Part shown: one piece after another, positions 15,745-23,929 of the stretch
How the letters are laid out: the number at the start of each line of letters is the position of its first letter
Position numbering within the stretch: the stretch's first letter is position 1
Origin: an uncultured Dehalococcoidia bacterium
Lineage (GTDB): Bacteria; Chloroflexota; Dehalococcoidia; Lucifugimonadales; UBA3495
DNA length: 64,000 nt
Assembly (NCBI GenBank): GCA_951813535.1
Contig: OX638345.1
Location: 2,353,158 to 2,417,157, forward strand
Direction: 5' to 3'
The notes under the pieces: generated by a model
The model's input: only the letters and a program-made list of their open reading frames with translations
Told to the model about the DNA's origin: nothing
The model's database searches: none
Position numbers and translations under genes: made by a program

Positions 15745-17421
15745 ATGTCATTGAAAGCGGTTATGGCTGGCTCCGCATCTCTGCTCTTGGCTTTGGTTGT
15801 GGCTTGTGGTGGTGCCGCCCCCGCCGTGCCGGCAGAACCCGTAGTCATTGAAAGAGAAGTCATCAAAGAGGTCCCGCGTGACGTCGTGGTGGAGGTGGAG
15901 AAGGAAGTAATAAGGGAAGTAACCAAGGAAGTGCCTGTGGTCAGGGAAGTGGTGCGGGAAGCTCCAAGCAAACCGGACCTGCGCCCGGGGAAAATCAGCT
16001 GGACCTCCGGTCAGTCCCTCGCCTCTCCGGATTCCCACGTTTGGGCGGTAGGCGGTGACTTCCAGATATTCAGGAACACGTTTGAAGGGATCACCCAGGA
16101 CACGGGTTATGGTACGTCCGGCCCCGCCCTGGCTGAAGACTGGTCACTTGACCCGGACAACCTAACATGGACGTTCAACCTCCGGAGAAACGTCAACTTC
16201 CATAATGGAGATCCCGTTACCGCTGAGGATGTCCGCTTCTCGATCTTGAGGCTTAGGGACAGTCCCACCGGCAACCTGAAATTTCAGGCGGGTCATGTCG
16301 AGGACGTCATTGTTGTAGACCCCGAGACGATACGTCTTGTGACCAAAGCCCCTAGTCCCACTAACCTGCTTTTCATCGACGCCGGCCGAGTATATAGCGC
16401 AAAGCAAGCCGAGCAGGACGGGGAAAGGTTCTTCGAGAGTTTCATCGGGACCGGTCCTTGGAAGTTCGATGAATGGGTCCCCGGCACCAAGTTCAGTTGG
16501 GTGCGAAATGACGATTGGTGGGGAGATTTCGCGGATGGTGCGGCCACCAACCTTGAGCATCGTCCGATCCCAGAACCCGCTACTGCTGTGGCCGCCGTGC
16601 TTTCGGGCGGTGTGGACATTGTGATCAGGCTGGCCAATGAGCCCGCCGAGAAGTTTGGCGAAGCCGCCGGGTACCACTCGGTGTCCCGACCTTCCAATGC
16701 CAACACCGCCTTTTGTGTAAAGGCGAATACGCCCCCATTTGATGACGCGAAGCTGAGGCTCGCGATGGACTACGCAATCGATAGAAAAAGCATCGTCGAG
16801 GACATCACGGGGTTCGGCACCGCACTGGCGGTCCGGTCCTCGCCAGACTCCCCCTGGACTCCACCGGAACTGGAACCACGGTTCTTCGACGCTGAACGGG
16901 TGCAGCAACTGGTCTCAGAGTCGAATTATGACGGCATGGAATTCAGGTTCATCACCCGCACCCGCCGTACTCCGAAAGACGTAGAAATCGCGGAGTTTAT
17001 GACTGCAACGTGGAAGCAACTTGGGCTGAACGCGACCCTCGAGGTACTGGGTGACGCGGCGTTTTCTCAACGGCGTCGGGGCGGCGATTACGAGATTTTC
17101 CTGACGTCATGGGGCCTTACGAACCCTCCGCACAATTTCAACGCCCATATGATCGGCCATCAGATCGGGTACCACGCCACCCACCCCGACTTCCAAGAGT
17201 TGACCGAGGCGATGGCCACGGAGATGGACCCTGGGAAATTCGATGTGATGGTACAGGATATCCAGCGTTACCTTTACAACGACCCCGCCTGCTATCACAT
17301 CTTCACTTACCCCAACCTCTATGGCGTCTCGGACCGTGTGCAAGAGTTGGTCAACGTCCCCGGGGAGATATACATCCTGTACGACCAGACAGTGCTGGCG
17401 CCACACTCGAGAGGCCAATAG
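15745..17421 (+). CDS. ABC transporter substrate-binding lipoprotein with Glu/Val linker
   Basis: A 558-residue SBP family 5 protein. ATG 15745 follows GGAGGG; an upstream in-frame ATG lacks a ribosome site. The signal peptide ends in LALVVACGG. Residues 30-75 are a repetitive linker of EVIKEV / EVEKEV units, likely helical, as seen in many Chloroflexota lipoproteins. The binding domain has LAEDWSLDPDNLTWTFNLRR, NVNFHNGDPVTAEDVRFSI, FIGTGPWKFDEW and RLAMDYAIDRKSIVEDI, all family signatures. It is followed at about 120 bases by two permeases in the same direction, so it likely feeds them. Ligand unknown. Confidence 0.88.
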   Translation: MSLKAVMAGSASLLLALVVACGGAAPAVPAEPVVIEREVIKEVPRDVVVEVEKEVIREVTKEVPVVREVVREAPSKPDLRPGKISWTSGQSLASPDSHVWAVGGDFQIFRNTFEGITQDTGYGTSGPALAEDWSLDPDNLTWTFNLRRNVNFHNGDPVTAEDVRFSILRLRDSPTGNLKFQAGHVEDVIVVDPETIRLVTKAPSPTNLLFIDAGRVYSAKQAEQDGERFFESFIGTGPWKFDEWVPGTKFSWVRNDDWWGDFADGAATNLEHRPIPEPATAVAAVLSGGVDIVIRLANEPAEKFGEAAGYHSVSRPSNANTAFCVKANTPPFDDAKLRLAMDYAIDRKSIVEDITGFGTALAVRSSPDSPWTPPELEPRFFDAERVQQLVSESNYDGMEFRFITRTRRTPKDVEIAEFMTATWKQLGLNATLEVLGDAAFSQRRRGGDYEIFLTSWGLTNPPHNFNAHMIGHQIGYHATHPDFQELTEAMATEMDPGKFDVMVQDIQRYLYNDPACYHIFTYPNLYGVSDRVQELVNVPGEIYILYDQTVLAPHSRGQ

Positions 17422-17540
17422 GGGGCTACGAGCGTCGGAGAAATCATGCGGCCGGCCAATATTGCGCCCGCGAACCGAAAGGGCCAAAGCCGGCATGATG
17501 CCGCCGTGTCCACTTCCGGATGCAGCTAGGGGAAGCGCCG

Positions 17541-18476
17541 ATGTTGCTCTACGCGCGGAGGAGGGCCCTGACCAGCGTGATATCGATTCTGGGGATATCG
17601 GTCATCGCTTTTCTCCTTCCACGTTTAGCCCCCGGAGACCCCGCGCTGGTTCTAATGTCGGACGACGCTACTGACGAGATCATCGAGCAAACACGGGAAT
17701 TCTGGGGACTGAATAAACCCCTGTATGAACAATATTACGTGTTCATCGTCCGAGCCGTTCAGCTTGATCTGGGCACCTCGTTGGTCACGGGAAGGTCTAC
17801 AATCGAGACCGTGAAGGACTTTTTCCCCAATACCATCAAGCTAGCCCTGGTGGCTTGGGTCTGGTCCGTCGTCGTGTCTATCCCGCTGGGTATTTTAGCC
17901 GCCCTGAACAGGAATAAAGTCCCCGACATAGTAATCAGATTGTTCGCAATGTTGGGCAGGGGGATGCCTAACTTCTGGTTAGGGATAATGCTGATCCTGC
18001 TGTTCGCTGTGGTCTGGAACATTCTGCCCGCCTTCGGCATAGGAGAAGGTTTCTTTGATCAGGCCAAGCATTTGATATTGCCGGGATTTGTACTGGGATC
18101 GTCTTTTATGGCGCTCCTTGTGCGCATGGTCCGTTCGGAAATGTTGGAGGTCCTTAACGAAGACTACGTACGGACAGCCCGCGCGAAAGGGCTTGCCAAC
18201 CGGGTGGTGATTTACAGGCACGCCTTGAGGAACGCTTTGATCCCGGTCGTCACCATCTTGGGCTTGGAAATCGGTGGACTGATCGGCGGCTCCATCATCA
18301 CTGAGACCGTGTTTGCCTACCCCGGCCTGGGCCGACTCACTGTGCAGAGCATCCAAGGGCTCGACTACCCCATGGTCCAGACTCTGGTGCTTATTTTCGC
18401 GCTGATCTACATATCGGCAAGCTTCATCGTTGATATGCTTTACGGCTACCTCGACCCGCGCATCCGCTACCAGTAG
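17541..18476 (+). CDS. ABC transporter permease, DppB-like
   Basis: A 311-residue inner-membrane permease of the peptide/nickel family. I chose ATG 17541, with AGGGGAA upstream; ATG 17520 would add seven residues. The N-terminal helix ALTSVISILGISVIAFLLPRLAPGDPA and the loop WGLNKPLYEQYYVFI are typical of DppB. The ABC-interacting EAA-like loop reads DYVRTARAKGLANRVVIYRHALRNALIPVVT. Six membrane segments fit the family. It pairs with the DppC-like gene that follows after 50 bases. Confidence 0.9.
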   Translation: MLLYARRRALTSVISILGISVIAFLLPRLAPGDPALVLMSDDATDEIIEQTREFWGLNKPLYEQYYVFIVRAVQLDLGTSLVTGRSTIETVKDFFPNTIKLALVAWVWSVVVSIPLGILAALNRNKVPDIVIRLFAMLGRGMPNFWLGIMLILLFAVVWNILPAFGIGEGFFDQAKHLILPGFVLGSSFMALLVRMVRSEMLEVLNEDYVRTARAKGLANRVVIYRHALRNALIPVVTILGLEIGGLIGGSIITETVFAYPGLGRLTVQSIQGLDYPMVQTLVLIFALIYISASFIVDMLYGYLDPRIRYQ

Positions 18477-18526
18477 ACCGCTCTGAGGTTGGTGCGTTAT
18501 CCCAGGGCGCACCCGGTGACGACGCT

Positions 18527-19423
18527 ATGATGCAATCAGCGCCTCCTCTTTCCTCAGAGAGGACTGCGAGATCCCTGCCAAGGAACCTGAAGCGCTTCCT
18601 TGGAGAGCGAAGCCTGCTGCTCGGGGCCGCCGTGCTGATCACGGTGGGTCTCATGGCTCTGGCAGCGCCTCTGGTTTCCCCGCACGACCCCAACGCTATG
18701 AAGCCGTCAGAAAGGCTATCAGAGCCCGGATTTTCGCCAGAAGGAGTGCCTCCCTACGTTTTCGGCACTGATTTCCTGGGGCGAGACGTTTTGAGCCGCA
18801 TCATTTACGGCGCCCGCGTGTCCCTGGTGGTGGGGCTGTTTGCGGTTTTGGGAGCGGGGTCAATCGGCGTCGTGGTGGGAGCCGTCGCGGGATACTACGG
18901 CAAATGGGTTGACGAGGTCTTGATGCGTCTGGTGGACATGGGGCTTGCCGTCCCCGGGCTTCTGCTGGCGTTGGTCATCGTGATGCTGCTCGGCGCCGGG
19001 ATGTGGAACGTGGTGCTGGTGCTCAGTGCAACCGGTTGGTTGGGTTTCGCGCGCGTTACCCGGGGCGTAACTCTGAGCGTGAAAGAACGCGATTTCATTC
19101 TGGCCGCCCGCAGCTACGGCGCAGCCGACTCTCGGATCATCACCCGGCACCTTATACCAAATCTGATTGCTCCGATTATTGTCCTGGGCAGTCAGCAATT
19201 GGGGGTCTTCATTTATGCGGAGTCCTCCCTGTCTTTCCTGGGTCTGGGTGTTCCGCTGGACACTCCAACCTGGGGCAGCATGATAGCCCAGGGCAGGTCA
19301 TATCTCGACACTTCCTGGTGGGTGAGTACCCTTCCCGGAATCGTACTGACAATCACAGTGCTCGGCGCTTTCTACTTCGGTGATGGGTTGCGGGACGCGC
19401 TGGACCCGCGGCTGAGACGGTAG
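18527..19423 (+). CDS. ABC transporter permease, DppC-like
   Basis: A 298-residue partner permease. After a cytoplasmic start and one helix (LLLGAAVLITVGLMALAAPLV), it shows the DppC hallmark GTDFLGRDVLSRIIYGARVSL. The ABC-interacting loop is ERDFILAARSYGAADSRIITRHLIPNLIAPIIV, and it ends FYFGDGLRDALDPRLRR as in the family. No ATP-binding subunit (DppD/DppF type) follows; the next 300 bases hold no gene. The importer must borrow an ATPase encoded elsewhere, or the operon has been cut by the downstream island. Confidence 0.9.
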   Translation: MMQSAPPLSSERTARSLPRNLKRFLGERSLLLGAAVLITVGLMALAAPLVSPHDPNAMKPSERLSEPGFSPEGVPPYVFGTDFLGRDVLSRIIYGARVSLVVGLFAVLGAGSIGVVVGAVAGYYGKWVDEVLMRLVDMGLAVPGLLLALVIVMLLGAGMWNVVLVLSATGWLGFARVTRGVTLSVKERDFILAARSYGAADSRIITRHLIPNLIAPIIVLGSQQLGVFIYAESSLSFLGLGVPLDTPTWGSMIAQGRSYLDTSWWVSTLPGIVLTITVLGAFYFGDGLRDALDPRLRR

Positions 19424-19657
19424 CCACCCACATCGGTCGGGCTGAAATTGGTGTAGCTAAGTGCCTATCCGAGTCACCAGCGGAAACGTGCGGTCCCATT
19501 GCGGGAAGCCAGGTCAGCGTTGCGGTCAATCTGGGGTGATGACCAAGTCGAAATCCCCCAACCCGTCGCGACAAAAGCGCGCTGTCCCGGCGCCCTAGCC
19601 TCGCGCCCGCTCCGGCTTGCTGGAAAATCGGAAGACCCCGGCGGCCGGTCTAATCGC

Positions 19658-19685
19658 TTGACACACCCCGCCCTCCGGCCATAAT
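19658..19685 (+). promoter_or_regulatory. sigma-70-type promoter
   Basis: TTGACA at 19658-19663 and CATAAT at 19680-19685 are separated by 16 bases, with predicted transcription start about 34 bases before the ATG of the zinc-ribbon ORF. It is the only clear promoter in the 300-base gap after the permeases. Confidence 0.6.
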
Positions 19686-19725
19686 TGCGGCTGCGACAAC
19701 GCACAGGCGTTGTTCCTTCTTGCCC

Positions 19726-20595
19726 ATGCGGTGCCCCGCTTGCCAAATCGACGCTGTGTACGGAGCTGCTTTCTGCAACCACTGCGGAGTTCCGATGCCG
19801 GTGCCCTGTCAGCATTGCACGGCTACCAATCCCCCTCAAAGCAATTTCTGCCATCGCTGCGGCGCCACCCTGTCCTCTGCGGACGGCGCACCGGGTCAGT
19901 CCGCGTCCGGCACATTGGAGCCGACCTTTCGCGACGTTGCCGCTGACTTCAAAATCCTGGCCGTCGACGTTACCCGTTATTCCGCTCCCAGAATCAAGAC
20001 TGGAGCAATCTTTGCGGCCCGGGTCACCCGGCGTTCCGCAATATACGGCGCTTCCGGCATCAGAACGGTTGGCGCCGCCATCGCTAAACGCGCGAACCGG
20101 CCCAAGCCATCGCCTGATCAATCAGTCCCAAAACAGGATCCGCCGCTGGCCGCTCCGTCGCCACCGGCCGCCACGACGCTTCTTCGCTATAGCCGAACGG
20201 CTCAACCACTCAGGGCTGCGTCTCGCCATGCATCTGCCCCGGCACGGATTCTGGGAAACCCCGTACAGCCGCGCCCCGGCACGCGTGCAAGCGAATTCAC
20301 GGCACATCGCTTCGACCGATTCGCGCTCAGGCTTCGCCTGGCCCGATTGAAGCTAGTCATGGCATTAACGATCGTTGAATGTCGGCTAGTTTGTAGTTAT
20401 ATTGGGAACACTTACGGGGCGATTGAACTCGACGGCGCTTCGACCGTTCGTGCCCAGCGATGGGTCCTCATTATCTGCTTCGCGCAGCACCATTCCGTAG
20501 TGCGCGCACTACGAAACGGTTCTGCTCGATCCTGCGGCTGCAGCCGCAGCCTTCTGGAATTGCCTCGTAAGTTATCTGCACTGACCATCGAATGA
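19726..20595 (+). CDS. double zinc-ribbon protein, possibly truncated
   Basis: The first 45 residues form two zinc ribbons: MRCPACQ...FCNHCG and CQHCTATNPPQSNFCHRCG, each with four cysteines. Such double ribbons usually head regulatory proteins, for instance class III adenylate cyclases, kinases or large ATPases in related genomes. The rest (about residues 65-200) is basic, Ala/Pro-rich and unrecognised. The last part of the frame overlaps the low-GC retron promoter and RNA (from about 20375), so it is probably not meaningful. I suspect the N-terminal remains of a longer gene cut by the island. No good ribosome site precedes the ATG, although a promoter is close. Confidence 0.4.
   Translation: MRCPACQIDAVYGAAFCNHCGVPMPVPCQHCTATNPPQSNFCHRCGATLSSADGAPGQSASGTLEPTFRDVAADFKILAVDVTRYSAPRIKTGAIFAARVTRRSAIYGASGIRTVGAAIAKRANRPKPSPDQSVPKQDPPLAAPSPPAATTLLRYSRTAQPLRAASRHASAPARILGNPVQPRPGTRASEFTAHRFDRFALRLRLARLKLVMALTIVECRLVCSYIGNTYGAIELDGASTVRAQRWVLIICFAQHHSVVRALRNGSARSCGCSRSLLELPRKLSALTIE
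20375..20403 (+). promoter_or_regulatory. promoter of the retron-like RNA
   Basis: TTGAAT (20375-20380) and TATATT (20398-20403) are separated by 17 bases. Transcription would begin at about 20410, exactly where the structured RNA begins with its left inverted repeat. Confidence 0.6.
20410..20572 (+). ncRNA. retron-like msr-msd RNA
   Basis: The ends are complementary: ACTTACGGGGCGATT (20410-20424) pairs with AATTGCCTCGTAAGT (20558-20572), 13 Watson-Crick and two G-U pairs, like the a1/a2 repeats of retrons. Inside are several hairpins: about 20429-20449 with an eight-base loop; CCCA-GCGA-TGGG at 20453-20464; CTGC / GCAG at 20475-20487; a long hairpin around the 18-base palindrome at 20496-20513, extended by flanking ACC...GGT; and an 18-base perfect palindrome at 20532-20549. 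The last two would form the reverse-transcribed msd part. The RNA ends 51 bases before the reverse transcriptase start. A standard branching AGC after a1 was not identified. Confidence 0.72.
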
Positions 20596-20623
20596 GGAAG
20601 ACAAGTGTCAGGAGGGTTTAACG

Positions 20624-21697
20624 TTGCGCAACGACAGTCGTTTGCTACGGCCCCAATGGACGGGGATACGCCGATCAGATTTCCTCGCTGACTTTAGGGC
20701 ACTACAATCGTTGCCAGATCTCGCTGAGTTTCTGGATGTCGCGCCAACCCAACTCTATCACTACGCGTACCGAATCGATAAAAGCTGTGCGTACTCTACG
20801 TTCGAGGTTCCGCGCCGCAACGGGGGCATGAGGCGTATTGACGCTCCAGCGCGAACCCTAAAATTTATACAGCGGCTATTGCATGAATCGCTAAGCCGTG
20901 TCTACCGCCCTCACCGGGCCGCCCATGGATTTGTGGTTGACCGGTCCATTGTGACCAACGCGAGGCAACATGTGGGACGGCGGTACGTCCTCAACATCGA
21001 TCTTGCGGACTTTTTCCCAAGCATCACTCGAAAGCGCATTTACCGTTGTCTGATGGACGAACCGTACCGGTTAAACAGGAAAGTTGCCAACCTAATCGCT
21101 GCTTTGTCTACTAACGCATTTGCTCGACTGCCTCAGGGCAGCCCATCGTCGCCAGTTATTGCGAATATTGTGGCGCATAAACTTGATTCAGAGTTAGCGA
21201 GAATGTGCGGAGAACAGAGGTGCCGATACACGAGATACGCGGACGACATCACAATCTCGACGGCACGCAACGAACTGTCTCCGGGGCTAGCTAGATATCC
21301 GAATGCCCAAGGGACGGGCCAAGTCATCCTTGGAGATGTCCTGACCGACGTGATCGAACGCAACGGATTTCGGATCAATCACCAAAAGAGCCGCATGTAT
21401 AGCCACTGGACGCGTCAAACTTGTACCGGACTTGTGGTCAACGGAAAACAACCATCGCCTAGTCGCACGTACATTCGCCGTTTGCGATCATTGGTCGATC
21501 ATTGGAATAAGCACGGTTGGGAAGACGCTGCTCAAGCGTTACACGAGAACGAGAACCGCATCCTGTTTGATGATCGAGAAAGATTGCTGAACCACGTCAG
21601 AGGCAGAATCGGGTTCGTGAAAATGGTGCGTGGTCAAAACGACCCTGTGTGCCAACGCCTGGAACAAGTCCTGGACGCCCTGCCGGAAACCCATTAG
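20624..21697 (+). CDS. retron-type reverse transcriptase
   Basis: This 357-residue RT would copy the upstream RNA into multicopy single-stranded DNA. The TTG start is supported by GGAGG eight bases upstream. Retron features are clear: HGFVVDRSIVTNARQHVGR contains NAxxH (residues 112-116), followed by YVLNIDLADFFPSI (catalytic Asp). RLPQGSPSSPVIANIV is at 169-183 and the YADD catalytic box at 205-208 (RYTRYADDITIS). A CTGLVVN segment at 267-273 stands at the position of the retron VTG motif. Base composition is lower in GC than neighbours, suggesting transfer. It is followed after 41 bases by an FRG-domain gene. A group II intron RT is unlikely, as there is no maturase or endonuclease domain. 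Confidence 0.88.
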   Translation: MRNDSRLLRPQWTGIRRSDFLADFRALQSLPDLAEFLDVAPTQLYHYAYRIDKSCAYSTFEVPRRNGGMRRIDAPARTLKFIQRLLHESLSRVYRPHRAAHGFVVDRSIVTNARQHVGRRYVLNIDLADFFPSITRKRIYRCLMDEPYRLNRKVANLIAALSTNAFARLPQGSPSSPVIANIVAHKLDSELARMCGEQRCRYTRYADDITISTARNELSPGLARYPNAQGTGQVILGDVLTDVIERNGFRINHQKSRMYSHWTRQTCTGLVVNGKQPSPSRTYIRRLRSLVDHWNKHGWEDAAQALHENENRILFDDRERLLNHVRGRIGFVKMVRGQNDPVCQRLEQVLDALPETH

Positions 21698-21738
21698 TTG
21701 TCCAACGTTTTCTCAGCCCGTTTACATTGGCGATTTCC

Positions 21739-22716
21739 ATGGCACGTCCCAACAGAAAAAAGATAGTCGGGCATTCCATTCATTTCGCGGAATCCGTGTC
21801 GAAGTTTCTGGATTACCTGCTTCTTAGCGCTCCTCACTGGCAGTCGGCAAAACGAGGTGACATCGCGTTCAGGGGTCAAGCGTGCAGCAATTGGCCTCTA
21901 GATCCCTCAGCGTTTCGGGACAATCAAACGGTTGGTTATGAAGAGGGGGCGCAACAAGGCTTTCTTTCGAAAGTTGCCGGCCAGGCGCAAGCCGAGTTCA
22001 ACGCGGTTCACCAATTTGTGGTGGCAGCCGACACAGCCGGGTTACCCATTACCGAAACCGGTGCTCGTTTATTATTGCAAGAAAACCCTCGTCACATTTT
22101 TGACGACCCCAATTGGCAATACCGTTGGCCCAATGACGAAATCGTGGAGATACTGGCTCTTGCCCAACACCACGGGGTGCCCACTAGGCTATTGGACTTC
22201 ACCGAAGATCCCTGGGTGGCGGCGTATTTTGCTGGTAGTTCAGCGTGGGAAACAGGTCCGTTACCGGAGGCAGAGGGCGCGACCCCCCCTTTATCGGTTT
22301 GGGCTATTGATCTTCGATTCGTTCGGGCCGTTGGCGGCATATCCCACCGCTATCCGGAACGCATTGCCGAAGTTCGTGTACCGAGGGCAAACAACTCTTA
22401 CCTGAACGCTCAGTTTGGATTTTTCCTGATGGATCGAGGTGCAAACGACGTCATGGCTCGCGGGGAACCATTGTCGATTGATCGGACCGTAGTGTCTCGA
22501 GCTTCTTTCTGGAGTACGGGAAGAAGACTCGCCAAATATAGGATTGAACCCAATTGGTTCGACAATGTTCCAGTGAGGCAAGTTAATCTACCAGCGCATT
22601 TGGCGGCTGATCTCCTCATGGAATTGGCCAATCGTGGAATTACCAAAGGAAGTTTGATGCCAAATCTGGACCGTATAGTGGAGTCGCTGGAACTGCAAAG
22701 GGCACTAGCGACGTGA
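21739..22716 (+). CDS. FRG-domain protein, probable retron effector
   Basis: A 325-residue protein with the FRG domain: GDIAFRGQACSNWPLDPSAF (residues 40-59) and LAQHHGVPTRLLDFTEDPWVAAYFA (141-165). The domain is named for the Phe-Arg-Gly triplet; its biochemical activity is not established, but it recurs in mobile and defence-related loci. Start ATG 21739 is 41 bases after the RT stop; the ribosome site is weak, and an upstream in-frame start at 21649 would overlap the RT end. No membrane segments are visible. Its position directly after an RT and structured RNA suggests it is the toxin or effector arm. That role is inference. Confidence 0.8.
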   Translation: MARPNRKKIVGHSIHFAESVSKFLDYLLLSAPHWQSAKRGDIAFRGQACSNWPLDPSAFRDNQTVGYEEGAQQGFLSKVAGQAQAEFNAVHQFVVAADTAGLPITETGARLLLQENPRHIFDDPNWQYRWPNDEIVEILALAQHHGVPTRLLDFTEDPWVAAYFAGSSAWETGPLPEAEGATPPLSVWAIDLRFVRAVGGISHRYPERIAEVRVPRANNSYLNAQFGFFLMDRGANDVMARGEPLSIDRTVVSRASFWSTGRRLAKYRIEPNWFDNVPVRQVNLPAHLAADLLMELANRGITKGSLMPNLDRIVESLELQRALAT

Positions 22717-23361
22717 TCAACTTCCGGAAAGGCGGTTCAAGCCTCAGTGTCAAGATGCCGCCGCTGTAGCATCCTGATCACATCCGCATTGCTATGGACG
22801 ACCCACTTCCAGTGGCCAATGCTAGGCTGCTGTAGTCGTCCACTCTTGCTTAGACCCGGGTCCGCGCGAACTAGCCGATGACCACGATGAACTGGACCAC
22901 GACCCGTGTGTAGCCAGAGATGGTAACCAGATGCTGGGCCTAGTGGCATCCGTGCTGGCTTAGAGCGACTGAATTGACGACGCTGACGTGCCGAGCACCA
23001 GCGGTACAATTGGCGCCATCCACTGCCGTGAGCCGCACGTCCACCACCGACCCACCCCAATCGTCCAGGAACACATGCGCGTTGCAGCTCAGTCGCGGCG
23101 CCTCCGCTCGGCCCTTTCTGGTAAATCCTTGGTCCGGATCCCTATCAGGCCAGCAGGCAAGGTCGCTCCGACCGTTCTACCGTGATACCCCGCAACCCTC
23201 GCGACATTCGACGCACCGCGAACCCGTGCTATCATCCGGTCCACGGCCCGCAGATGCCGGACCGACCGGATCCTCCATGACCACCCTCGCCGACCCAGAC
23301 CGGCCGGACCGGCGACCGCCTCGCCCCCGGCGCGGAACAACCCGAGTCCCGGTGGGCAACA

Positions 23362-23450
23362 ATCGACACCCTTAAAACAGGGGGTTGAGACCCCTAAAAT
23401 GGGGGGCGAGAAGCCAAAAACACCCCATCGAGAAGCCATTTTAGATCGTG
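23362..23450. repeat. direct repeat, copy 1
   Basis: Copy 1 of an imperfect 89-base repeat starting ATCGACACCC and ending at a CGTG. It contains small hairpins of the form CCC(T)TAAAACAGGGG and a CACCCCATCGAGAA core identical in both copies except the last bases. Confidence 0.8.
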
Positions 23451-23560
23451 AGGTTTGCAGGATATTAGTCCCCCGGGCCGGCATTCAAACTCCCGCGGAC
23501 CCGGTTACAGCAATCTTTGAGCAAAGCCGGGCTTGGCAATCTGGCTGTCGGCGTCTCAAA

Positions 23561-23650
23561 ATCGACACCCCTAAAACAGGGGGTTGAGACCCCTGAAACG
23601 GGGGTTCGAGCCCCTCGAAACACCCCATCGAGAATCCCTTTTGGAACGTG
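23561..23650. repeat. direct repeat, copy 2
   Basis: Copy 2 lies 199-200 bases after copy 1, with one inserted base and scattered substitutions. It has CCCCTAAAACAGGGG, CCCCTGAAACGGGG and the shared CACCCCATCGAGAA core. It is about 280 bases upstream of the DUF255 gene. Confidence 0.8.
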
Positions 23651-23929
23651 TGTGCGCCGGATTTCGGCCTCCGGAATTGCGGTTGCGGCCCCATCCTGCC
23701 CGGCGTCCGTGCCCTTTCACCCGCCTGGCAGACCCGTGCCACCTCGCGCGCGCCGGTTCAGAGCAGCCTTTTTTGCCGTATCTTCCTGACTCGGCCGGCT
23801 GGCATCGCCCCGTTTTTGGTGTTACGTTATCCGCCAAACGCTGAAACGAATCCCGTCGTCCCAGCTTTCAGGCTTGATCGCCCGATCTTCGTCCAATCTG
23901 ATCCCGCCCGCGCCCAGGAGCATCAACTG

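Larger units (their letters stand above)
22717..23929. other. gene-poor region downstream of the retron island
   Basis: About 1.2 kb without a convincing gene. A minus-strand frame at 23060-22737 (107 codons) has no recognisable domain. A possible promoter (TTCGAC 23207-23212, 17 bases, TATCAT 23230-23235) precedes a short frame from ATG 23277 that ends at 23375 in the first of two direct repeats. The rest holds the two repeat copies and their small hairpins. Confidence 0.5.

Noticed and set aside
22737-23060. 107-codon minus-strand ORF after the FRG gene
   Set aside because: The sequence is rich in Arg, His and Gly without a recognisable domain or ribosome site. It may be an old fragment, but I cannot support a gene.
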